Positions 1 to 6,839 of a stretch of 9,644 nucleotides of DNA are shown piece by piece. Source of the stretch: Candidatus Competibacteraceae bacterium. Its GTDB lineage: Bacteria; Pseudomonadota; Gammaproteobacteria; Competibacterales; Competibacteraceae. Both the position numbers and the translations under genes were made by a program. The stretch covers positions 1 through 9,644 of the forward strand of contig JAGRHM010000037.1 in the NCBI GenBank assembly GCA_020445005.1, in the 5' to 3' direction. The notes under the pieces are model-generated. The model was given only the letters and a program-made list of their open reading frames with translations, was not told the origin of the DNA and ran no database searches. Positions within the stretch are counted from its first letter, which is position 1. The number at the start of each line of letters is the position of its first letter.

Positions 1-737
1 GCTTCCGATAGCATCAGGGTGGCGCGCGCCTCGGCCTGGGCTAACCGTTCGCGCGCCTCCGCATCGCGAAAGGCGGATTCCTTGCGGCCCTCGGCTTCCA
101 GAATCGCCGCCTGTTTGAGTCCCTCGGCTTCCAGAATTGCGGCTTGGCGAGCGCCTTCCGCTGTCAGGATCGAGGCGCGCTTATCGCGTTCGGCCTTCAT
201 TTGCCGCGCCATGGAATCCACCAGATCCTTGGGCGGGGAGATATCCTTGATTTCGATGCGGGTTACCTTGACGCCCCAGGGAGTGGTCGCCTCATCCACT
301 ACGCTCAGGAGTCGCGCGTTGATCTCGTCGCGCTTGGACAGCAGTTCATCCAGGTCCATCGAACCCATGACCGTGCGGATATTGGTCATGGTCAGGTTAA
401 GCGTAGCGAATTCGAGTTGATTAACTTCGTAGGCGGCCTTGGCGGCGTCTAGCACCTGATAGAATACCACGCCGTCCACCTGGACCATCGCGTTGTCCTT
501 GGTAATGATCTCCTGCGAGGGGACATCCAATACGGTTTCCATCATGTTGATCTTGTGACCAATGCGGTCGATGATCGGGATGATGAGATTGAGTCCGGGA
601 CGCAGGGTCTCGGTATAGCGGCCAAAGCGTTCAACCGTGTATTCCATGCCCTGCGGTACCGATTTGACGCCCAGGAAAACCAGAATCACGGCGAAGATCG
701 CTAATCCAACAGCGAATGCGGAAAAACCTTCCAGCAT
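1..737 (-). CDS. qmcA: QmcA/stomatin-like SPFH-domain membrane protein, 3' end cut by window edge
   Basis: The visible 245 residues are the N-terminal part of an SPFH (stomatin/prohibitin/flotillin/HflK-C) protein. Residues 5-24 form one hydrophobic anchor, followed by [15 protein letters not shown], the usual opening of the QmcA/stomatin branch. The SPFH core runs to about residue 175 and includes [28 protein letters not shown] and the [14 protein letters not shown] segment. Residues from about 176 onward are a charged coiled coil rich in Ala, Glu, Lys and Arg. Family members oligomerise at the inner membrane and are linked to membrane microdomains and to proteases such as FtsH; the role here is inferred. 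The ATG at 737 is preceded by AGAGGAG at a good distance, so the start is well supported. The reading frame is open to base 1 and about 50-80 residues are probably missing. An nfeD-like partner often lies next to such genes and could be just outside the window. No heterologous signs are seen. Confidence 0.9.
   Translation of the reverse strand, partial: MLEGFSAFAVGLAIFAVILVFLGVKSVPQGMEYTVERFGRYTETLRPGLNLIIPIIDRIGHKINMMETVLDVPSQEIITKDNAMVQVDGVVFYQVLDAAKAAYEVNQLEFATLNLTMTNIRTVMGSMDLDELLSKRDEINARLLSVVDEATTPWGVKVTRIEIKDISPPKDLVDSMARQMKAERDKRASILTAEGARQAAILEAEGLKQAAILEAEGRKESAFRDAEARERLAQAEARATLMLSE
63..161 (-). repeat. Three tandem 33-base units encoding an 11-residue coiled-coil repeat in the SPFH protein
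   Basis: Residues 193-225 of the SPFH protein consist of three consecutive 11-residue units: [22 protein letters not shown] and a diverged [11 protein letters not shown]. The first two are nearly identical in protein and similar in DNA. An 11-residue period is typical of a hendecad coiled coil, which many stomatin-like proteins have after the SPFH domain. It is probably a structural part of the protein, not a separate genetic element. Confidence 0.75.
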
Positions 738-769
738 GACGCGACTCCTCTGTAGATAAACTTGATTCG

Positions 770-789
770 GCCATCCGCCAAGCGGAGGC
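770..789 (-). other. Small bulged hairpin between the unknown gene and qmcA
   Basis: In the 74-base gap, TCCGC (774-778) pairs with GCGGA (782-786) around a CAA loop. GCC (770-772) and GGC (787-789) extend the stem past a one-base bulge, giving eight pairs. No T-run follows on the minus strand, so it is not a convincing terminator; an mRNA processing or attenuation site ahead of qmcA, or chance, are all possible. Confidence 0.3.
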
Positions 790-811
790 ATATTTCGTTG
801 GGTAAAGCGCT

Positions 812-2365
812 TTATATATCGTCGATCGCGCCAGTGCGCGCATTGAGCATCACATGCACAGGCGTTTCGTCCGACAACCATGCGACGACTTGCCAGCGCA
901 GGATACCTTCTTCATTGGCGTACAATGAAGCGGAGTCTACATCGATGCGCCGAGTATCAGCGCGGGTCTGGAAGGCTTCCAGGGCGACAGGCAGGATTGT
1001 ATCGAGATCGCGCAGCCAGGGACCGGGTCGCAATGGCGGTTGCAGCGGCGAATCCAGCAACATCGACTGCCATGCGCTGTCGTCGTCAGCCTGTTCAGCT
1101 TCGCGCTCCATCGCGGTAACCGCTAACAAACGGGCGGATGGATCAATCAAAACATCGAAACCGGACAAGCGGCGGATACGTCGGGCGGATTGATGCTTGC
1201 AACTGCGGAAAGAATAACGGAACTCACGGGGGAACACATTGCCGTCTGCGTCGTGGTCCAGCTCCACGACGACCGATTCGAGGACAGCGCCTGGATCCGT
1301 GCGCAGGGCCAGTGATTGAGCATAATCATGGCCGGCGGAGACGGTCGCTATGATGCCCGCCTCCGGGGGCATCGGTTGGCGATCAACTACAATCGAGATG
1401 GCGCCGCCGGTAAACGCATCGGCATTGATGCCGTGTTCAGCCAGCAACTGGCGAGAACGACGGTCAGCGGCGCGCAGATGCAAGCTGGCCAGCGGCCAGG
1501 CTTGTCGCCAGACTCCGCGCAGCGCTCCCCGAAAACTCGCGCAAACCCGACTTTGGCCAGTAACCTGTCGCATCCATCCTTGTTGAATTAATACTGTCAT
1601 TTCACGGGCATAGGCATCGAGCAATCGACTCGCTGGATCATGAATGACTTGTTCAAGGCTGGCGCGATTGACCGGTTGCGATAAGGACGCTACCAACTGG
1701 CGGTGTACGATATAAAGCGCGCGCGGATCCCAAACATCCTTGAGTTGGAGGCGGGCCAAGTAGGCGGGAGCCGGCAGGCTGTAGGGCAGATTGAGATTGT
1801 TGGTGGTCAATGCCCGTCCATCGTCAAACTCGGTCGAGAATTCGATGAACCGCTGACAAGGCGGTCCGCCCTTGCCAAATTCAACGTATGCGATCATTGC
1901 CCCGATGCCTTGTGCAGATTGGGTCAACAAGCGTAGCCACAACACCGCATTGGGTATCACCTCGTCACAACGAAAATCGCCTTGGTGAACAAAATCGTCG
2001 ACTGTCAGCGCCTCGGTCGCATCGGTCATGGCAATCCAGGCGGTGTCGGGCAGGTCGGCTTCGCTCAGGAGAAGTAGATGGGGCCGCATGGGTTGCCGAA
2101 CCCGCAGCAAGCCAAGCGGGATGCCGATCGCCATTTGGAGCAACAAAGCAGGTGGTGCGATCAACCACTTGATCAGGCGAATCAGCAACACGAGTAAATA
2201 AGAAGGCAGCAGCACAATGACGCGCAGCAGCGATAGCGCAAGTAGGCGCACAGGTAATCCCCGGGGTTCAAGTTTCGTAACCATGTGTTCGAGTTGCGAA
2301 GCGGCTGAGCAGAGTTTAACCGATATCGTGAGGCAGAGATCCCGCGCCCAGTGCGGAATGATCAA
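812..2365 (-). CDS. Unrecognised 517-residue protein with two N-terminal membrane segments
   Basis: I do not recognise this family. What can be seen: two strongly hydrophobic stretches at about residues 38-62 and 66-88, then a soluble region of roughly 420 residues with no motif I can assign. Notable stretches are [15 protein letters not shown] (about 185-200) and a C-terminal strand-rich segment (about 480-517) with RWQVVAWL and [10 protein letters not shown]. That pattern, a Trp-Val strand and a final Thr-Gly turn, resembles the end of a PepSY domain, but the similarity is weak. There is no cleavable signal peptide. The start is uncertain: the longest frame begins with TTG at 2365, only 11 bases after the kinase stop, which favours translational coupling. 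An ATG at 2284 would remove 27 residues and keep both membrane segments. Neither has a clear ribosome binding site. Tight spacing after the kinase suggests a shared transcript and perhaps a shared envelope function. Confidence 0.8.
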   Translation of the reverse strand: MIIPHWARDLCLTISVKLCSAASQLEHMVTKLEPRGLPVRLLALSLLRVIVLLPSYLLVLLIRLIKWLIAPPALLLQMAIGIPLGLLRVRQPMRPHLLLLSEADLPDTAWIAMTDATEALTVDDFVHQGDFRCDEVIPNAVLWLRLLTQSAQGIGAMIAYVEFGKGGPPCQRFIEFSTEFDDGRALTTNNLNLPYSLPAPAYLARLQLKDVWDPRALYIVHRQLVASLSQPVNRASLEQVIHDPASRLLDAYAREMTVLIQQGWMRQVTGQSRVCASFRGALRGVWRQAWPLASLHLRAADRRSRQLLAEHGINADAFTGGAISIVVDRQPMPPEAGIIATVSAGHDYAQSLALRTDPGAVLESVVVELDHDADGNVFPREFRYSFRSCKHQSARRIRRLSGFDVLIDPSARLLAVTAMEREAEQADDDSAWQSMLLDSPLQPPLRPGPWLRDLDTILPVALEAFQTRADTRRIDVDSASLYANEEGILRWQVVAWLSDETPVHVMLNARTGAIDDI

Positions 2366-2376
2366 TAGCGACTCGG

Positions 2377-3741
2377 TTATGTCAAAAAACGCAGTCGCGC
2401 GCAGACTTGGGCGCCGCCGAGTATTCCACGGCTGATCTCCAGTTTTCCATCATAGACCTCCTCGACTAAATCCCGCACCACCGCTAGGCCGATGCCGTGG
2501 CCAGCAACCGTGGGATCGGCACGTTGTCCCCGGTTAAGCAACAGCGGCGCCTGCTCGACCGGGATGCCTGGGCCATCGTCCTCGACTTTAATAACCAGCT
2601 CCACCTGTCCCTCGCGTTCGGCAGACCAGGCGCGCACGATCACTTGGCGTTGCGCCCACTTACAGGCGTTATCAGCCAGGTTGCCCAAAATTTCCAGCAG
2701 ATCGCCTTCGTCACCGTGGAATACCGTGTTGTTCTCGACGGCGCAACGCAAATCCAGGGTGCGCTCGGCATAAACCTTGGCCAGAGAGTCAAGAATCCGG
2801 CGAGCCAGGGGCGCGACCGGCAAAGGGGCGCTGAGGGCGATGCGCCCCGAGGCGGCAGCCCGCTGTAACTGGTAATCCACCGTACGATTCATCCGCTCTA
2901 ACTGCTCACCCAAGACTTGCCGTAACTCTTCGGAAGATGGGCTGTTATCCAATGCGCCGCGCAGGACCGCCAACGGCGTTTTTAAGCTGTGCGCCAGATC
3001 GCCCAGCGCATTACGATAGCGTTCTAACAGGGTGCGGCCCTGACGAACCAGGGCGTTCAAATTAATCGTGAGCAAGCGCAATTCTTCAGGATAATCGTTG
3101 CTTAGTTCGGTGCGCTGGCCGGTTTCAATCTCGGTGACCTCGGTCGCCACTCGCCGTAGCGGTTTCAGGCTCCAGCGCAGAATGAGTCCTTGCACCGTGA
3201 GCAATACCCCGGTAGACGCCAACAACCAACCCCACAGACTGCGCCGAAAACTCCACAGTTGGTCAAGAAAATTCCACTGCGTTTCCGCGACGCGGAAGGT
3301 GTAAAGCCGGTATTGATTAGGAGCGATTTCCCAACTGACCGTGAACGCCAGCAGGAACAGTGGAGCGCCATCCGAGGAGTTCAACGGCGCGAATTGGATA
3401 TCGCCAGGGTCACGCACTGCCGGGAAAAACGGCAGAGCCATACCGAGCAACGAGGGCGAGCGCCAGACCAGATTGCCCTTGGCGTCCATGACGTCTGCGT
3501 ACAGACCCGAATCCGGAGTGGAGAAGCGGGCTTCGGGCAACGCTTGCGGCAAGGTCAGACGATCGAAAGCGTCCATGTCGACCGCGCCCAAGAGTATATA
3601 GACCTGCGCCTGCAGGCGATCCTGGACCGCGGCAAGGGCGCTTTCCTGGAATGCGCGATCGAGGGTTAGGCCGGTCAGACCCAGAAAGGCGGCCAGCACC
3701 ACGCTGGCGGCGATCAGCAAGCGACCACTGAGGGAGTGCAT
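2377..3741 (-). CDS. PhoQ-like membrane sensor histidine kinase without an adjacent response regulator
   Basis: This 454-residue protein has the full layout of a class I sensor kinase. Membrane segments lie at about 8-28 and 168-190 and enclose a periplasmic sensor of about 140 residues. A HAMP-like linker (about 190-240) and a dimerisation/phosphoacceptor helix follow, with His251 in DLAHSLKTPLAVLRG. The ATPase domain has the N box (Asn354, Asn358 in LGNLADNACKW), the G1 box (DDGPG, 388-392) and the G2 box (GHGIGLAVVRD, from 414). The H-box wording and the RGQRAD stretch before G2 are typical of the PhoQ subgroup, whose members sense divalent cations, pH or antimicrobial peptides and phosphorylate a PhoP-type regulator. 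The signal sensed here cannot be read from sequence. All catalytic residues look intact. The gene begins 17 bases after the relA stop with little Shine-Dalgarno sequence, so translation may be coupled. No regulator gene is next to it. Confidence 0.92.
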   Translation of the reverse strand: MHSLSGRLLIAASVVLAAFLGLTGLTLDRAFQESALAAVQDRLQAQVYILLGAVDMDAFDRLTLPQALPEARFSTPDSGLYADVMDAKGNLVWRSPSLLGMALPFFPAVRDPGDIQFAPLNSSDGAPLFLLAFTVSWEIAPNQYRLYTFRVAETQWNFLDQLWSFRRSLWGWLLASTGVLLTVQGLILRWSLKPLRRVATEVTEIETGQRTELSNDYPEELRLLTINLNALVRQGRTLLERYRNALGDLAHSLKTPLAVLRGALDNSPSSEELRQVLGEQLERMNRTVDYQLQRAAASGRIALSAPLPVAPLARRILDSLAKVYAERTLDLRCAVENNTVFHGDEGDLLEILGNLADNACKWAQRQVIVRAWSAEREGQVELVIKVEDDGPGIPVEQAPLLLNRGQRADPTVAGHGIGLAVVRDLVEEVYDGKLEISRGILGGAQVCARLRFLT

Positions 3742-3758
3742 TGTGGTGACCAGGCCGA

Positions 3759-5903
3759 CTAGCTTTTTCGATAAGCTTCCATCACGTTACGCAACTGGCC
3801 GATTTTGTCCAACACCCGACTGAGTTGCAATACATCGGTAATTTCCAGGGTCAGTCCCATGCGGGCAATCGAAGTTTCGCGGTCAGTCAGCGTATTGGCG
3901 CCCAGCACATTGACCTGTTCATTGGCCAGAATCGAGGTAATGTCCCGCAATAGACCGGAGCGGTCGTGGGCAATGATCATGATATCCACCGGATAGGTGG
4001 TCGGCGTCTCGCCCCAACCCACTTCAATCACTCGTTCGCCATGTCGATTGGCTAGGGCCAGCAGGTTCGCGCAATCCTGACGGTGAATGGTGACGCCGCG
4101 TCCCTGGGTGATGTAACCGGCGATCGGTTCAAACGGAGCGGGTTGACAACAGTGGGCGATCTGGGTCAACAATTGCCCAACGCCGCGAATTTGCACATCG
4201 CCCTTGCCGGGCTCGGCCGTTTTCGGCTTGCGAACCACCGGCAAGCTGTCCCCGGCAGGCGGCGCTTGCGGCAGCAAATCTTGCACTTTCGACACGACCT
4301 GACTGGTCGTCAGCGCGCCGTGGCCAATAGTGGCGAACAATTCGTCGGGCTTAGCGAACCCGAGGCGCTCCGCTACTTTTTCCAGTTTCAGATGGCGAAT
4401 GCCCAAGCGCTGAAATTCCCGCTCCAGGGCCGTGCGGCCCGCGGTAATGCTCTTGTCCTGATCCTGCTGGATGAACCATTGCCGGATTTTGGTGCGCGCC
4501 CGATTGCTCTTGACATAGCCGAGGTGGGGACTGAGCCAGTCGCGGCTCGGCGCTCCGGCCCGGGTGGTCAGTACATCTACCTGTTCGCCAGTCTTAAGTT
4601 CATAGGTTAGTGGGACAATCCGACCATTAACCTTGGCGCCCCGGCAACGGTGTCCGACCTCGGTATGGACGTGGTAGGCAAAATCGAGTGGAGTCGCCCC
4701 CTGCGGCAACTCAACGATCGCGCCCTTGGGCGTGAGGGCGTACACTCGGTCCTGAAACGCCTCGGCTTTAAACCGCTCCAGCAAATCGCCGTCATCCGTA
4801 TCCTCTTCGCGGTATTCCAGCATTTGCCGCAGCCAGGCGATTTGCTGGGCGGCCGCCTCGCCCGGTCCCTCGCTGCCTTCCTTGTAGCGCCAATGTGCAG
4901 CGATGCCCAGTTCAGCATTGCTGTGCATATCAAACGTGCGAATTTGGACTTCTAGGTTGCGGCCTTCCGGCCCTACCACCGCGGTATGCAGCGATTGGTA
5001 GCCATTCGGCTTGGGATGGGCAATATAGTCATCAAATTCCTGATGGATATGATTCCAGTGGGCGTGAACGACGCCGAGCGCCGCGTAACAATCGTTGACC
5101 GTTTCGACCAGCACCCGCACCGCGCGCACGTCAAAAACCTGTTCGAAAGACAGCTTCTTGCGTTGCATCTTCCGCCAGATGCTATAGATATGCTTGACGC
5201 GACCGCTGACTTCAGCGCGGAGGCGGGCATCCCGCAGATAGGCGCGTAATTCCTCCATAACCTGAGCGATGTACTGTTCCCGATCCGTGCGGCGCTGTTC
5301 GAGCGCCGTGGCTAACTGCTTATAGGTCGTCGGTTCCAGGTAGCGGAGCGCCAGGTCTTCCATTTCCCACTTGATGCGGCCAATACCGAGCCGGTTGGCC
5401 AACGGCGAAAAGACGTCCAGTGTTTCCCGGGCGACGCGCTGCTGCTCTTCCAGCGCCAACCGCCCGAGTTGTCGCAGGTTGTGCAACTGCGTCGCCAGTC
5501 GGATCAAGACCACACGCAGATCCTGAGCCATGGCCAACAGCATCTTGCGCAAGCTTTCCAACTGACGACCGACATGTTGGCTGCTTTGATGTAGTTCGCC
5601 AATCGCGTCGAGCTTGATCACGCCATCGACCAGATGCGCAATGGCTTCTCCAAGCTGTTCGCGCAAATCCGCTAACGTGAGTCGTCCATCGACCACGGCC
5701 TGGTGCAGCAACGCGGCGGCAGCGGTTTCATGGTCCATACCCAGGTCAGTCAGGAGATCGGCAACCGCCAACTCTGGTTCACCCCCGAGTCCATAGGCGT
5801 GCCGCACGATTTCAATTTGCGCGGGCGTCCATTGGACGTTGAGCGTATTCAGCCATGTATCGAAATCCGCGCCAGCGAGCGCGGTCTGTCTGGAAGCGAC
5901 CAT
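3759..5903 (-). CDS. relA: RelA, (p)ppGpp synthetase I (GTP pyrophosphokinase)
   Basis: RelA transfers pyrophosphate from ATP to GTP or GDP, making (p)ppGpp on ribosomes stalled with uncharged tRNA, which triggers the stringent response. The 714-residue length fits the family. The N-terminal HD hydrolase domain is degenerate: the HDxxED motif reads HQAVVD (67-72), and the later metal-binding Asp of LAD is Thr138 (LATQLHN). Hydrolysis should therefore be absent, as in E. coli RelA. The synthetase domain is intact: SGRVKHIYSIWRKMQ (from 233), Asp258 in FDVRAVR, Glu318 in LEVQIRT, and NGYQSLHT (300-307). The EFDD motif at 289-292 is the acidic signature of single-function RelA, not the RxKD of two-function enzymes. 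A TGS domain (about 385-446), the conserved CysCys (585-586) with HRQDC (607-611), and a C-terminal ACT domain (about 637-711) follow. GGGGA lies six bases before the ATG at 5903. The kinase gene follows after 17 bases. Confidence 0.97.
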   Translation of the reverse strand: MVASRQTALAGADFDTWLNTLNVQWTPAQIEIVRHAYGLGGEPELAVADLLTDLGMDHETAAAALLHQAVVDGRLTLADLREQLGEAIAHLVDGVIKLDAIGELHQSSQHVGRQLESLRKMLLAMAQDLRVVLIRLATQLHNLRQLGRLALEEQQRVARETLDVFSPLANRLGIGRIKWEMEDLALRYLEPTTYKQLATALEQRRTDREQYIAQVMEELRAYLRDARLRAEVSGRVKHIYSIWRKMQRKKLSFEQVFDVRAVRVLVETVNDCYAALGVVHAHWNHIHQEFDDYIAHPKPNGYQSLHTAVVGPEGRNLEVQIRTFDMHSNAELGIAAHWRYKEGSEGPGEAAAQQIAWLRQMLEYREEDTDDGDLLERFKAEAFQDRVYALTPKGAIVELPQGATPLDFAYHVHTEVGHRCRGAKVNGRIVPLTYELKTGEQVDVLTTRAGAPSRDWLSPHLGYVKSNRARTKIRQWFIQQDQDKSITAGRTALEREFQRLGIRHLKLEKVAERLGFAKPDELFATIGHGALTTSQVVSKVQDLLPQAPPAGDSLPVVRKPKTAEPGKGDVQIRGVGQLLTQIAHCCQPAPFEPIAGYITQGRGVTIHRQDCANLLALANRHGERVIEVGWGETPTTYPVDIMIIAHDRSGLLRDITSILANEQVNVLGANTLTDRETSIARMGLTLEITDVLQLSRVLDKIGQLRNVMEAYRKS

Positions 5904-5930
5904 GTTGCATCCCCAGAAAGCGGCCCGAAA

Positions 5931-5965
5931 TGGGCATAACGCCCACGCCGAAAAGCCGGCGGGGC
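5931..5965 (-). promoter_or_regulatory. relA leader with two overlapping, mutually exclusive hairpins
   Basis: Just upstream of relA, TGGGC (5931-5935) pairs perfectly with GCCCA (5941-5945). The same GCCC also pairs with GGGC near 5962-5965, extending a CGCCG/CGGCG stem with one bulged base. The two folds share bases, so only one can form at a time. The nearer one ends about 27 bases before the start codon. No -10/-35 pair stands out to me between 5910 and 6007. A regulatory role is inference; the region is GC-rich and such pairings can occur by chance. Confidence 0.25.
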
Positions 5966-6007
5966 GAACGACGGGGGTTGGAGGCGGATCTTGGGTCAGA
6001 CGATGAT

Positions 6008-6047
6008 GCCAGTCTCTCGCCCCTGTCTGGATGGGTGAGAGACCGGC
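6008..6047 (-). terminator. Strong 14-pair hairpin between the cytochrome gene and relA, possible terminator
   Basis: GCC-A-GTCTCTC-G-CCC (6008-6022) pairs with GGG-T-GAGAGAC-C-GGC (6033-6047) around a ten-base loop. The stem has 14 pairs counting a G-T pair, with one mismatch. It lies about 33 bases after the cytochrome stop and about 100 bases before relA, where a terminator or processing site for the cytochrome transcript would be expected. Only mixed bases follow on the minus strand (ATCATCGTC), without a run of T, so intrinsic termination would be inefficient. Confidence 0.5.
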
Positions 6048-6080
6048 TTGTTCGAAGCCCCTGGCAAATCGAGCGTGCGT

Positions 6081-6476
6081 CTAATTATTCTTGGCGCCCT
6101 GATCGACCCATTTGCGCAGGAGAGCAAGTTGTTCTTCTGGCAATTTCACCTTGCCATGCGGCATCTGGATAGAAGGATCAACGCCGGGTCGGCCTTCGGC
6201 CAACCGGTTCAGACTACTGTTGAGACTCTGGCCGGGAATGATGACCGGCCCCATTTTGGTGCCTTTCATCAGTTCCTCGTAGGTACTCACCGCCAGACCG
6301 CTCTTCTGGTAGCCCTCGCCATCGGGCGCAGTGTGACATTCCGCGCAGCCAGCTTTCAGAATTGGCAAGACATCCTTCTGGAAGCTGACCGGCTTCTCCG
6401 GTTTTTCCACCGAGCAACCCACCAGCGTCCCCAGTCCCAAAATTAACGCGGATGCAAGCAGTTTATGAGAGTTCAT
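6081..6476 (-). CDS. Small lipid-anchored c-type cytochrome
   Basis: A 131-residue exported haem protein. Residues 1-20 form a lipoprotein signal with the lipobox LVGC, the acylated Cys being residue 21. Ser at the next position would send it to the outer membrane under the E. coli sorting rule. A single haem c attachment motif CAECH occupies residues 44-48. The likely sixth ligand is Met105 in IQMPHGK. The surrounding pattern (FQKDVLPILKAGCAECH, then a GPVIIPG turn, then LALLRKWVDQGA) matches the short cytochrome domain common in planctomycetes and also found in proteobacteria (PSCyt1-like). It presumably carries electrons in the periplasm; the donor and acceptor are unknown, since no oxidase or dehydrogenase gene is adjacent. 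AAAGGA lies six bases before the ATG at 6476, so the start is firm. It is divergent from glgB and separated from relA by a 177-base gap with a hairpin, so it is probably its own unit. Confidence 0.9.
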   Translation of the reverse strand: MNSHKLLASALILGLGTLVGCSVEKPEKPVSFQKDVLPILKAGCAECHTAPDGEGYQKSGLAVSTYEELMKGTKMGPVIIPGQSLNSSLNRLAEGRPGVDPSIQMPHGKVKLPEEQLALLRKWVDQGAKNN

Positions 6477-6613
6477 GGATCGTCCTTTGGATAAGTTTTA
6501 GACGGGTTTGGATGATACGATACTAATCTTATCAGACTCCGGGCTCGCATGGATGTCTTGACGAGGTGAATCGATCATGCGTTTGGTAATCAGTGGTTGA
6601 TATGACTTCCTCT

Positions 6614-6635
6614 GGATTATCGTGCGATATAATCC
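6614..6635 (+). promoter_or_regulatory. Candidate glgB promoter -10 element within a dyad operator
   Basis: TATAAT at 6628-6633 is a perfect sigma-70 -10 hexamer on the glgB strand, about 205 bases before the gene. It lies within an inverted repeat, GGATTAT (6614-6620) and ATAATCC (6629-6635), around eight bases that are themselves nearly symmetric. No good -35 hexamer lies 16-18 bases upstream; the nearest TTGATA (6597-6602) is 25 bases away. A weak -35 plus a dyad over the -10 would suit a regulated promoter, with a repressor or activator binding there. The assignment is inference. Confidence 0.4.
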
Positions 6636-6751
6636 CTACAAGAAATCATCCTTAGAGCAATCGGCGTTATACTTACCTGAACGATTGGCGCGCCTGGCGC
6701 AGGATGCCTGATCGCAGACGCTCGCTGACTTTCCAAGCTCAGGCAACGCCG

Positions 6752-6800
6752 TGATGCTTGCTTACAACTTTGCCATCAGGCGCTGCGGTCCAAAGCATCA
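6752..6800 (+). promoter_or_regulatory. Long-range 8-base inverted repeat in the glgB leader
   Basis: TGATGCTT (6752-6759) is perfectly complementary to AAGCATCA (6793-6800), with 33 bases between, ending 39 bases before the annotated glgB start. Within the same leader GCCTGAT (6706-6712) can pair with ATCAGGC (6775-6781), and its first six bases can instead pair with TCAGGC (6739-6744). These alternatives suggest a foldable leader that could affect glgB expression, but no known RNA element is recognised. Confidence 0.25.
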
Positions 6801-6839
6801 ACCGCTGCCAGGCATGGCCTCCACCGTCAACACAACAGG

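Larger units (their letters stand above)
6477..6839. other. 363-base divergent intergenic region between the cytochrome gene and glgB
   Basis: No convincing gene is seen here on either strand. The part next to the cytochrome (6477-6545) is AT-richer than its surroundings and should hold that gene's promoter, but I cannot pick a reliable -10/-35 pair. The middle (6597-6635) holds a perfect TATAAT inside an inverted repeat. The part nearer glgB (about 6640-6839) is GC-richer and has several complementary segments, as expected for a structured 5' leader; I recognise no riboswitch or RNA family in it. Confidence 0.7.

Noticed and set aside
19..452. Plus-strand open frames (133 and 102 codons) opposite the SPFH gene
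   Set aside because: The minus strand gives an uninterrupted SPFH protein across the same bases. The repetitive Ser/Ala product on the plus strand is the mirror of its coiled-coil repeats.
762..1193. 143-codon plus-strand open frame opposite the unknown gene's 3' end
   Set aside because: The minus-strand frame is 517 codons and continues through the whole region with membrane segments; the shorter frame shows no feature of its own.
3190..3669. 159-codon open frame on the plus strand opposite the kinase sensor domain
   Set aside because: The minus strand encodes a coherent membrane sensor here; the plus-strand product is Arg/Gln-rich with no recognisable motif.
4083..4610. 175-codon open frame on the plus strand inside relA
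   Set aside because: It is antisense to a strongly conserved relA region (TGS domain and following helices) and its product shows no domain; in GC-rich DNA such shadows are expected.
3759..5903. SpoT/Rel-type two-function ppGpp enzyme
   Set aside because: HDxxED is replaced by HQAVVD, the later LAD motif is LAT, and the synthetase carries EFDD, all pointing to a synthetase-only RelA.
5904..6172. Plus-strand open frames over the relA leader and cytochrome 3' end
   Set aside because: They run from relA into the cytochrome gene antisense, cross the hairpin, and encode nothing recognisable.
6688..6700. GC-rich palindrome GCGCCTGGCGC as a terminator or operator
   Set aside because: It is short, has a three-base loop and no T-run, and is within the range expected by chance in this base composition.
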